Shown here one piece after another: positions 16,959 through 24,769 of a stretch of DNA of 25,354 nt. Numbering within the stretch: position 1 is the stretch's first letter; each line of letters begins with the position of its first letter. The notes under the pieces are model-generated. The model was not told the DNA's origin, did no database searches, and saw only the letters and a program-made list of their open reading frames with translations. The DNA is taken from the NCBI GenBank assembly GCA_002452555.1, contig DKER01000184.1, positions 1 through 25,354 of the forward strand, given 5' to 3'. The position numbers and the translations under genes are program-made. The stretch is from Fidelibacterota bacterium UBA6817. Lineage in GTDB: Bacteria; Fidelibacterota; Fidelibacteria; Fidelibacterales; Fidelibacteraceae.

Positions 16959-19205
16959 TCATGGCGTAATTGGATTGTTGGCACCGGCCTTGAGTCGATT
17001 CATCGTTTTCAGAGCCTCATTTTTTACAACAGCCGGCGTATTATCATCCTCTATCAATGTATTGAGGATCGCTTCACATTTCTCCGTCGCGTCAGGATTG
17101 AGATGATACCAGCCAAGAGCTTCAAGGGCTACAGTCCGGATATAATCGCTTTCATTTTCTGAGATCCCCGTTTCCAAAAGAACCGGGATCGCTTCCGGAA
17201 ACTGGTAATTTCTGAATATGCGAAGCTGATTATTTTTTTGTCTGTCGGTCAGGCCTGACTCTGAAAGAGATTTCAAAAGATCATCATACAACCTTCGGTT
17301 TGAACTGTTCCAAAGCACACGGATTGAATTATTGATATCATCAACCCGGCTGGCCGGCATTTCTTCGTCAACAAAGACAAAGCACGTATCTTTATCATCT
17401 GCCAAAATAATTTCCAATGCTCCTTTTGCTGCAAAGCGAACACGCTTGGATACATCCGTTTCAACCGCAACAGCTAGCGTAGGAATATATCGGTCCAGTC
17501 CCGAAGCTCCCATCATATTTGCTGCAACTCTCCGGATAAGTTCTGCCGGATCATGGGCAGCATCTTCCAATAAATCATAAAACTCTGGCGTTCTTAAAAT
17601 TGCAAGGCATTTCAAAGCCTGAAGACGAACATTGTCCGACAGATCTGTATTAAACGTATTCACAAGGAAGCCGTTTCCTTCAAGTCCTTCCAGTTCAAAG
17701 ACTTTTCGGACAGCCAGTCCCCGCAACGTCAGATTATCCGACTCCAGAAGCGCTTCCCAGGTTTTGGGATGATTTTTCGCATTTAATAAAATATCATCCC
17801 ACCAGGAGGTCTCTATGGATGAATGGTTAAAGTGAAATGTGGGATCACCGATAACATGGCTTTCAAGGTATGTGTTGAACATATGCCACTGACCGATACG
17901 GGCACCCTGATACACCATACCAAACAGTTCATTGGGCCAGATATCCTGTTTTACATTTACTGTATTGGCCACCCCCACAAGCGTTGCCCCTTCTTCCATT
18001 ATGTACGTCCCGGAAATATAATTCTCCTTGAAAAACTGTCCGTTGTAACATTCATCAAAAATCACCAGTTTTGCCATTGGATTCGTTTCAATAATATCCG
18101 AACTGTAAATATCCATGGCCGCATAATACAGAGAATCCTGCAAAATGGATTCCGGATCATAAAGTCCTTCAAACCAGGCCTCTGTTACTTGATACTGCTC
18201 TTTATAATATGTTTTGCTTTCTTCGCCTTTTTCATCTCCGTACCGTTCCCGTGCAGTGCGAACTTTACTACGGAAATGCCGCTTGATATAATCTGCAGCC
18301 ATCATCGGGCTTTTAGGATCTTCGAGTCCCAATAGATACTGGGCATCTGTTCCGCCGTGACAATGAAAGACGGCCATATCCAAATCCGGGTTCTGCAATT
18401 CGTAAAGAATAATCTTTTTCAAATCCTGGCTCATTGTATGATAGTAATTTTTCAGATAAGAACCTGGGTGATAAAGACCGGGGAATTGTTCTTTCAGCAT
18501 ATAAAGCTGTCCTTCCCAGGCCGTAAGGGATTCACTATGGTATCCATGTCCGGCAAACGTAATGGCTTGGTCCAGGATGTTTCGTTCATATTTTGCCTGA
18601 GCGGCTTTTGTCAGATATGCTGCAATATCCCGGTATTTCTGTTCTGAATGCCTGGGAGATATAATTCTGCCGCTGTAAATATCCCGTTCAATCCGCTGTG
18701 GAGAATCGGCCCGGAGAGAATAGTAAAAAAGCCGGGGATCCAGAGTATCCTGTTCGATAAAATCAAATGTAAGGTCCAAATCATCGTAGAAGCGATCTGA
18801 TGCAATGGATGATCGCTGCATATCCTTAAAACGAACAGGGTCCATTTTAAAAGCAGATGTCAGATGCTGACCGTCCCGTATCATGGGAATAGGGATATCC
18901 CCAATAAAAACAGCTCCTTCCGTACCCGGATCTTCATCAACGACCGTACGAATGATATCCCGGACAGCATCGGGAGAGTCCCAGTCATCAATATACACTT
19001 TGGGGATTAAACCATCGTATCGGAGAGCTTTGGTATAGTCCGATAATTCATCTTCCACATAAGAGTGGGTCGTCTTATCAATAAAAACCAGAATGACCGG
19101 TGTCTTTTTCTGCAAAGGGATTATTTTTTCAGATGTAACTGAACCTGTTGTACACCCCGATATCATCAGAACAGCAATCAGGGTTGTTAATAATAAACGT
19201 TTCAT
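16959..19205 (-). CDS. C25-like (clan CD) cysteine peptidase lipoprotein with HEAT repeats
   Basis: A 748-residue lipoprotein (MISGC, Cys18). Residues 30-460 follow the gingipain-like C25 pattern: a Rossmann-like start VILVFIDKTTHSYVEDEL, VFIGDIPIP, catalytic His-Gly in VFHCHGG (His283), catalytic Cys in VIFDECYNG (Cys386), then GATLVGVANT and the closing VIGDPTFHF. Both catalytic residues are present. Residues 475-740 are alpha-helical HEAT-like repeats (VRLQALKCLAIL, VRFAAKGALEIIL, IRTVALEALGWY), likely a protein-binding arm. No T9SS sorting domain, so it is anchored by lipid rather than secreted like gingipains. AAGGAG lies 10 bases before ATG 19205; TTG at 19208 is possible. The gene starts 18 bases after the barrel gene. 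Proposed role: surface or periplasmic cleavage of a protein ligand or processing of the locus proteins. Confidence 0.85.
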   Translation of the reverse strand: MKRLLLTTLIAVLMISGCTTGSVTSEKIIPLQKKTPVILVFIDKTTHSYVEDELSDYTKALRYDGLIPKVYIDDWDSPDAVRDIIRTVVDEDPGTEGAVFIGDIPIPMIRDGQHLTSAFKMDPVRFKDMQRSSIASDRFYDDLDLTFDFIEQDTLDPRLFYYSLRADSPQRIERDIYSGRIISPRHSEQKYRDIAAYLTKAAQAKYERNILDQAITFAGHGYHSESLTAWEGQLYMLKEQFPGLYHPGSYLKNYYHTMSQDLKKIILYELQNPDLDMAVFHCHGGTDAQYLLGLEDPKSPMMAADYIKRHFRSKVRTARERYGDEKGEESKTYYKEQYQVTEAWFEGLYDPESILQDSLYYAAMDIYSSDIIETNPMAKLVIFDECYNGQFFKENYISGTYIMEEGATLVGVANTVNVKQDIWPNELFGMVYQGARIGQWHMFNTYLESHVIGDPTFHFNHSSIETSWWDDILLNAKNHPKTWEALLESDNLTLRGLAVRKVFELEGLEGNGFLVNTFNTDLSDNVRLQALKCLAILRTPEFYDLLEDAAHDPAELIRRVAANMMGASGLDRYIPTLAVAVETDVSKRVRFAAKGALEIILADDKDTCFVFVDEEMPASRVDDINNSIRVLWNSSNRRLYDDLLKSLSESGLTDRQKNNQLRIFRNYQFPEAIPVLLETGISENESDYIRTVALEALGWYHLNPDATEKCEAILNTLIEDDNTPAVVKNEALKTMNRLKAGANNPITP

Positions 19206-19223
19206 CAAAGAACGACTCCTTAT

Positions 19224-20723
19224 TTACTTTAAGTGCGGAATAATCGTTAATGTCAGAGCGAAACAATCCCGGGAAGCGGTTGCTTCCCGTCCATTTCTAT
19301 CTGCCAACAACCGATAGTTCACTTTCATGATCAATCCGTTCTGCCATACTTTTTTCAGGCGGATTTCAGCACCGGCTTCAATGTAATTATCTCCTGCAGT
19401 CATCGCCCAGAATTCTTCATTTGTTAACGGATTGATCGTTTTATCTTCCCGGTAGAGCGATACTTTTATTTGAGAATTTTCATTTGTTTCTTTTAGATAC
19501 ATAACATAAAGATCTGCTTCAAAAGACATGGGGGGGGCGACAGAAACGGTTAGTGACGGGCCTGTTTTCGTACTGTTATTTTCAAGACCAATACCATTAT
19601 AAGCATCTTCGCGCCACACTTGAAGGTTTTCCATGGAAAGTCCAGCAATAACAGTGTTTTTTTCAAAAATACGCAGAGATAATCCTGCAAAGCCCTGAAA
19701 AATATTTTCCTCCGATTTGAAAAGGGGAACCGGAAAATCCGGATGTTCTGCTTCGTTGACAAGATGGTGGTTATATAATTTTATCAGTGGTGCAATCCTG
19801 TTGGTTTCACCGACAGTCCAGGATAAACGACTGTTTACCCGGCGGGTTATCCAATCACCCTGGGGAAGATTATCTGTTCCGCCGTCAACGGCTTTTCCCC
19901 GGCTCCACTCGGCCATAACTTCCGACAGCAACGGGGATCGGGGAAGAAAATTAAACGACACGCCGGTAGTAAGTGTCAATCCTTGTCGTGACTGCAACCG
20001 TTCATAACTGGTCATTCCCCGATAAATGATGGGATCTTCATAACCGCGGAACAGCATAAAAACCGGATTCAAATTCTGCTCCAGGCTGTATTTTACCGTG
20101 CTCATCTCCTCTTTTAACTCAAAGACCCCCAGGGTACTGCTGAGTTTTAATGCGGGAGACGAATAGAAAAGGCCGCTTTTTACAAGATATCCGCTGCGTT
20201 TTACGCCCGGTTTGGGGAAGGTCTGTTTATATTGTTCGTCCACCATATAAAAAACACTAAAACCACCAGACAGTTTTTCTGTCAGCGGTTTCATAATATC
20301 CACGGTCCATTGTATTCCATTGAGGTGCCAGTCCCCGGAACTCGAATCTGCCATATAAACCGGGAGCATTCCGTTCAAACTGCTGTTATGACGGAACAAA
20401 CGGTTGCCCTCAAAATTTTGTCTGTATGAAAAAGAGCCGGAAAAGAGCGTTTTATTTCTCATTACTTTATAACCGGCAGCAGTAAATGTATGATTTTGAA
20501 TTGATGCCGGCGCAAAGGGGTGGCGAAGGTTTCCGTGTGTGCGTTCAAAATCATAACCATATGATGCCCCGGCACGCTGCAAGGATTGTATGGCAGCAGG
20601 ATTATTAAAATCGGCATTCAATCCGTGACGCACTGACGTATCTTTAAAAAACTCCGGAGCAGATTGGGCATAAAGCGTTGTGATTGTCAGGAGGAATAGT
20701 CCAAAATATTTATTAAATATCAT
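19224..20723 (-). CDS. DUF6850-like outer-membrane beta-barrel protein (copy B)
   Basis: A 499-residue protein with signal peptide (MIFNKYFGLFLLTITTLYA) and barrel-like alternating strands to the C-terminus. It holds FNNPAAIQSLQRAGASYGYDF near the N-terminus, ADSSSGDWHLNG, and paired strands such as LSGGFSVFYMVDEQ. The GDW block, the NPA block and the place after a DUF4876-like gene are what I associate with DUF6850. Copy A (5813-7222) shares the block order but little strict identity. The start ATG 20723 is set by GGGAGGTG just upstream; it overlaps the DUF4876-like gene's 3' end by 11 bases. A longer form to 20768 would lack a signal peptide start. Function unknown. Confidence 0.75.
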   Translation of the reverse strand: MIFNKYFGLFLLTITTLYAQSAPEFFKDTSVRHGLNADFNNPAAIQSLQRAGASYGYDFERTHGNLRHPFAPASIQNHTFTAAGYKVMRNKTLFSGSFSYRQNFEGNRLFRHNSSLNGMLPVYMADSSSGDWHLNGIQWTVDIMKPLTEKLSGGFSVFYMVDEQYKQTFPKPGVKRSGYLVKSGLFYSSPALKLSSTLGVFELKEEMSTVKYSLEQNLNPVFMLFRGYEDPIIYRGMTSYERLQSRQGLTLTTGVSFNFLPRSPLLSEVMAEWSRGKAVDGGTDNLPQGDWITRRVNSRLSWTVGETNRIAPLIKLYNHHLVNEAEHPDFPVPLFKSEENIFQGFAGLSLRIFEKNTVIAGLSMENLQVWREDAYNGIGLENNSTKTGPSLTVSVAPPMSFEADLYVMYLKETNENSQIKVSLYREDKTINPLTNEEFWAMTAGDNYIEAGAEIRLKKVWQNGLIMKVNYRLLADRNGREATASRDCFALTLTIIPHLK

Positions 20724-21870
20724 TGGGCACCTCCCCCGGCGTCCGTGATTTACAATGTGAAAAATCAAAGCTGCTGTTATTGGTATCTTTCAGAATGACC
20801 CGGCCGTCATCCGTGATTTTATCAACAACCCTGCCGACAGATGTGCCGGAATAGGAAGGAACGCCGCCGGTAAGTCCGCTGTCAATGGAAGGACTCAGCC
20901 GTTTTTTATCCAAAAGGGACACATTCTCCCTGTAATCAACCCCATCAATAACGCCTGAAAGGGGAAGAAGAAGGTGTTCAAAATTATCATACCCAAATTT
21001 ATAGGGATCATCAATTTTCAGAAGCAAAAGTGCATCATTAAAAACCGAGTACAAAAAATCAATACCGTATTTATGGTGGATCTGAATCATATCCGGGACA
21101 TCGGGATTATTCACATCCCCCTTATCTTTTACATAGAATTCAAAATCCGCATCGGATAAATCAATGGAGCTTTTGTTATAAAGGGTATGATTCAAAGCGT
21201 CTTGTGCAACAATTATAGCCTCACCGGGCATTAGAGGATAGTCTTTGCCGGTACCGGGGAACATATAAGCATGAATGGCATGAATAAATTCATCATCGGC
21301 AAACCCGTATTCCGCATCACAGATAATCAGACTGTCCAGATACTGAACCGTTTCCGAATTGTTATAAATTTCCAGAAACTGGTCATGGAAATAGTTGGGA
21401 ATGGGATCCGGTCTGGAACCGCTGTAATAAATTTCGGAAAACACCAGATTTCCAGCCCGTGACCGGGAAAGGGGGAGGACAAGGGTCATGGTATCGCCGG
21501 GATCAGCAAATAAAACCACGTTGGATGAATCCCCGCCAAGTGCCCACATTTCATTTTTGTTAAGAACCTCCCAAATCTCTTCCACGCTTAAAGGCCTGTT
21601 TGCTGAAATACTGTAATAATCAGGTAAGATACTGTTAAAATATGCATTTCCTTCATCATCAGATGTAATGGCAAGACGTTTCCCATCTGTTTGGGATAGC
21701 AGGGTGACCACAGCCCCGGACGTGCTGACAAAATCGCCTGTATTGAAAACGGTTGTATCCTGAAGGTGTATCCGCAGGTTAAAATGAGCAGAAGAGGGCA
21801 TATCAGGGGTGTCTACACAAGAAAACAGGAATACCGTGCAAATCAAAAGGCAGTATTGATAACTTTTCAT
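20713..21870 (-). CDS. DUF4876-like lipoprotein with lamin-tail-like fold (copy B)
   Basis: A 385-residue lipoprotein, signal ending VFLFSC (Cys18), followed by VDTPD. Residues 30-110 resemble a carboxypeptidase-regulatory beta-sandwich (SDDEGNAYFNSILPDYYSI). The remainder has the lamin-tail-like pattern seen in copy A: VFSEIYYSGS, DQFLEIYNNS, YPLMPGEAIIVAQDALNH, NNPDVPDM, RTPGEVP. The gene overlaps the TBDT stop by four bases (ATGA), so translation is coupled, and itself overlaps the barrel gene. Conservation of AQDAxNH and of the flanking EIYY/DQF motifs between copies marks the probable functional core. Role inferred as ligand-binding or scaffold partner of the TBDT. Confidence 0.78.
   Translation of the reverse strand: MKSYQYCLLICTVFLFSCVDTPDMPSSAHFNLRIHLQDTTVFNTGDFVSTSGAVVTLLSQTDGKRLAITSDDEGNAYFNSILPDYYSISANRPLSVEEIWEVLNKNEMWALGGDSSNVVLFADPGDTMTLVLPLSRSRAGNLVFSEIYYSGSRPDPIPNYFHDQFLEIYNNSETVQYLDSLIICDAEYGFADDEFIHAIHAYMFPGTGKDYPLMPGEAIIVAQDALNHTLYNKSSIDLSDADFEFYVKDKGDVNNPDVPDMIQIHHKYGIDFLYSVFNDALLLLKIDDPYKFGYDNFEHLLLPLSGVIDGVDYRENVSLLDKKRLSPSIDSGLTGGVPSYSGTSVGRVVDKITDDGRVILKDTNNSSFDFSHCKSRTPGEVPNDI
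20728..20735 (-). promoter_or_regulatory. Ribosome binding site that sets the copy B barrel start
   Basis: GGGAGGTG on the minus strand, four bases before ATG 20723, lying inside the 3' end of the DUF4876-like gene. Confidence 0.75.
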
Positions 21871-24545
21871 GGATTTTTATCCTCCCGTCCGGTAAAGAGT
21901 TTATCAACCTGCACACTCAACTCCAGACCAAAATAAAGATCGGGGTTTTGCTTCACATACGACTCTGAAGGTGTTCTCTTGCGTTGATATAAGGGGTGAG
22001 AATTAAGAAAATTATTCACAAAGAAACTCACACGCGTATTTTGCCCCAGCCCTTTTGTTGCCCTGAAATTGAAAACCCAGATATTTTTTTTGTTTTCCGT
22101 CCGGTAGTTATATTCCGGTTGAGAGCGAATGAAAGTATTCCCTTCCTCATTGTGTAGCAAAACTCTGGTCCCGGCAGGCGTTAAATACCCTACTGCCAGC
22201 GAATCATCCAGCCCGATAAAGCGATCCCGGTCAAAAACCACTTGCTGTGCAGAAATCGTAGCCCAGGCACCCAGCTCTTTTAGCCTGAAATCAAGAATAT
22301 AGTTTATGAGGAATCTGTCTGCTTCCATGGTTATAGGTTTCCAATAGGGTTTGACGCGCTCATCCAGTTCGGGATCATATCGGAAAGTTGTTGAATAATC
22401 GTATGCATTCTCTTTCTCGCTGGTTGTATAGGTATATGAGCCTTCCAGCCGAAGTTGAAGATTTAACGGCGTTACCGGCCGGGTCTGCAAGCTGGCTTCA
22501 ATGCCTTTGGACCATGTGGTCAAACTGTTCTCCCACGTAGAATAGGTTGTAAACACCGAATCAATCACCGGCATGTCCGGATCGTCGCGGTCATATTTAT
22601 AAACAAATATGGGGCGGCTCAATGTCGAAGCAAAACCATTCTCAGTGACATTGTTAAACGCGGTAATGGAAAATCCAATATTCCCGATCCGCTGATCAAA
22701 GCTGGCTTCAATCTTATTTTGAACGGAATTTTTCAGGTCCGGATTTTCAAGACTGTAGATATATGTTGAAACCACAACATGGTCATTGATGATATCATTG
22801 ATATCATCCACATCAAAATAAATGGGATTGGGATACAGCATGGCCAGAGACGGACTTTTGGATGTGCGGCCGTAACCAAGACGGAAACGGGTATTTTCAA
22901 AAGGAGACAACATCAGATTGATACGGGGATTGAGGGAAGAACCATGATTCGTTTTTCCAATCACATCTTTCCCGTACATTTCATACCGAACGCCCAGATT
23001 GAGTTGATAGTCCATAAAAAAATGTCCGGAAATTTTATCTTCGGCATATAAACTTGTTGTGGATAAGCCGGGAATATCATCATAGGGTCTGGGCCTGTCC
23101 CTTCGGTTATCAAAGACTGTCGGCGGTTTTAACGGATCATAAACCCGACCTTCCCCATCATTATATTCCAGCCTCCATGTCATTCCGGCAAGGATTGTAT
23201 GGGTAATCTTATTCAATACCCATTCCTGGTTATAGTTCAGATCCCCGTAAATATTCCATGCGCGGCCTTTAACCGCCAGTTCGGACATATAGTTTTGAAC
23301 AAAAAATCCTTCCTGCCAACCTTCCGTCATCCGATCAGAAATATACGTATGATCTGTACTGATCAATTGCCGCCGAAACGAGTTTTGCCGGTTCATATTT
23401 AGGGCAAAGTTGAAATCAATCTTTTGCGTCATGGACAGGATATACGTTGTCTGATTATTATAGCGGAGCGTAAAATCCCGATTATATTTTACGGTATAGT
23501 ATAAATCATCGGGGCGGAGTTCCCGTTCATCAAAAGCGCGAGTGTAATAAAGTCTGTTTTTCAGCGTCAGGATATTATTCAGTAAAACGCTCGTCATGCC
23601 TATTTGCCCTGCAATCCGGGAATAATTTTCTTCCGGAATCCGGATATTTCTCACTCCGTGTGCATAATTGGCATTGTAATCCACCTGCTGTCCAAAGAGC
23701 TGGAATCCGCCGCCCAGGTTCGCTTCCTGATTGTTGAAATTGTATTTGATTTTTAAACTTGCAGACTGACTGCCGGACCGGGTCTTTACATTAACGATGC
23801 CAGATGTCAGGTCGCCGTATTTTACCGACGGAATACCTCGGACAACTTCCACTTCTTCAAGATTATCAGCCGGAATTTGTCGCATATCGATTCCGGAATT
23901 TTCTGTTGTAAGAAGATCGCCGCTGGGAGTTGTGGTTTTCGTATCCAGTTGAAGATTGGCATTATTGGAAAGAGGAATGTTATCAATAATGATCTGTGTC
24001 CCGAAATATTCATTCTTCCTTGCGTCACTGTCACTGACATTGGTCCGGACCGATGCCTGTTTTTTGGAATACATTCCGGGATTTTCAAACCGTTGTCCCG
24101 GAACCAGCTGCATAATATCGCCTAGGCTGGATGCCTGAATGTGTTCAATGTCTCCGCTGCTGATCCTTGTGCTCGTTTCCATGGCATGAGGCAATAGTTC
24201 ACGTTCTGCCAAAACCACCACATCACCAATCTGAAAATAATCAAGTTCAAGACGGACTGTTAATGTTCGGGTTTCTCCCGGATTAAGGATAACCGTATCC
24301 CGGTGTGTTTTGTATCCCATGTAAGAAACGGAAAAGACAATGACTCCTGGCTCCAGAGAGATCCTGAAATATCCGTTCAGATCCGAACTGCATCCTGTCT
24401 GTTGGGCAGGAATGAGAATATTTGCAGCCTGAAGAGGTAATCCTTTCTGATCCATTATTGTGCCCCGCAAAACACCCTGATCAGCGGCTGAAAGCACAGA
24501 AGTAAAACCTATAGTAATCAGAAACACACAGAACAATTTTTTCAT
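21867..24545 (-). CDS. TonB-dependent outer-membrane receptor (copy B)
   Basis: An 892-residue receptor: signal peptide (MKKLFCVFLITIGFTSVLSA), a carboxypeptidase-regulatory-like domain (about 24-105: GVLRGTIMDQKGLPLQAANI, YMGYKTHRDTV), a plug (about 130-270: LGDIMQLVPGQ, QIIIDNIPLS, LEEVEVVRGIPSVKYGDLTSG) and a long barrel ending DLYFGLELSVQV. The plug block RGIPSVKY is nearly the same as ITGIPSVEY in copy A, showing descent from one receptor type, but loops differ, so ligands may differ. ATG 24545 is preferred to an upstream ATG at 24611 because it begins a proper signal peptide and because the proposed promoter would put the transcript start almost on 24611. First gene of operon B. Confidence 0.9.
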   Translation of the reverse strand: MKKLFCVFLITIGFTSVLSAADQGVLRGTIMDQKGLPLQAANILIPAQQTGCSSDLNGYFRISLEPGVIVFSVSYMGYKTHRDTVILNPGETRTLTVRLELDYFQIGDVVVLAERELLPHAMETSTRISSGDIEHIQASSLGDIMQLVPGQRFENPGMYSKKQASVRTNVSDSDARKNEYFGTQIIIDNIPLSNNANLQLDTKTTTPSGDLLTTENSGIDMRQIPADNLEEVEVVRGIPSVKYGDLTSGIVNVKTRSGSQSASLKIKYNFNNQEANLGGGFQLFGQQVDYNANYAHGVRNIRIPEENYSRIAGQIGMTSVLLNNILTLKNRLYYTRAFDERELRPDDLYYTVKYNRDFTLRYNNQTTYILSMTQKIDFNFALNMNRQNSFRRQLISTDHTYISDRMTEGWQEGFFVQNYMSELAVKGRAWNIYGDLNYNQEWVLNKITHTILAGMTWRLEYNDGEGRVYDPLKPPTVFDNRRDRPRPYDDIPGLSTTSLYAEDKISGHFFMDYQLNLGVRYEMYGKDVIGKTNHGSSLNPRINLMLSPFENTRFRLGYGRTSKSPSLAMLYPNPIYFDVDDINDIINDHVVVSTYIYSLENPDLKNSVQNKIEASFDQRIGNIGFSITAFNNVTENGFASTLSRPIFVYKYDRDDPDMPVIDSVFTTYSTWENSLTTWSKGIEASLQTRPVTPLNLQLRLEGSYTYTTSEKENAYDYSTTFRYDPELDERVKPYWKPITMEADRFLINYILDFRLKELGAWATISAQQVVFDRDRFIGLDDSLAVGYLTPAGTRVLLHNEEGNTFIRSQPEYNYRTENKKNIWVFNFRATKGLGQNTRVSFFVNNFLNSHPLYQRKRTPSESYVKQNPDLYFGLELSVQVDKLFTGREDKNP

Positions 24546-24622
24546 TGTATTTCCGTTTCCCGTTTTTGTCATGCCGCCTTTATCTGTTCCGGCAGATATA
24601 TGTAATTTCATTTATTAAGAAT

Positions 24623-24674
24623 ATTGTATACTATATATACAACGATTTAAACTTACAGAATTCGTTTAAGTTTA
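24623..24674 (-). promoter_or_regulatory. Candidate promoter of operon B with two inverted repeats
   Basis: Minus strand: TTTAAA (24651-24646), 17 bases, TACAAT (24628-24623). A perfect palindrome TTGTATA (24624-24630) and TATACAA (24636-24642) covers the -10 side, and a second inverted repeat, TAAACTT (24648-24654) and AAGTTTA (24668-24674), covers the -35 side. The layout recalls that of the operon A promoter, but the repeat sequences differ. All are AT-rich, so chance is possible. Confidence 0.4.
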
Positions 24675-24769
24675 TAAAGAAAAACCGTTTTTTTGTGAAT
24701 AATAATGTCCGAAATGCTTGTTTTATCGATATAAATTTTCTGATGTTCTAATTACGCAGGGGTTAAATA

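Noticed and set aside
17823..18335. Open frame of 170 codons on the plus strand
   Set aside because: It runs antisense within the C25-like peptidase gene, has no ribosome site or domain, and its composition is that of a mirrored coding frame.
24676..24700. A-rich/T-rich hairpin as terminator of the DUF2238-like gene
   Set aside because: The possible stem is only A-T pairs around CCG and has no GC core.
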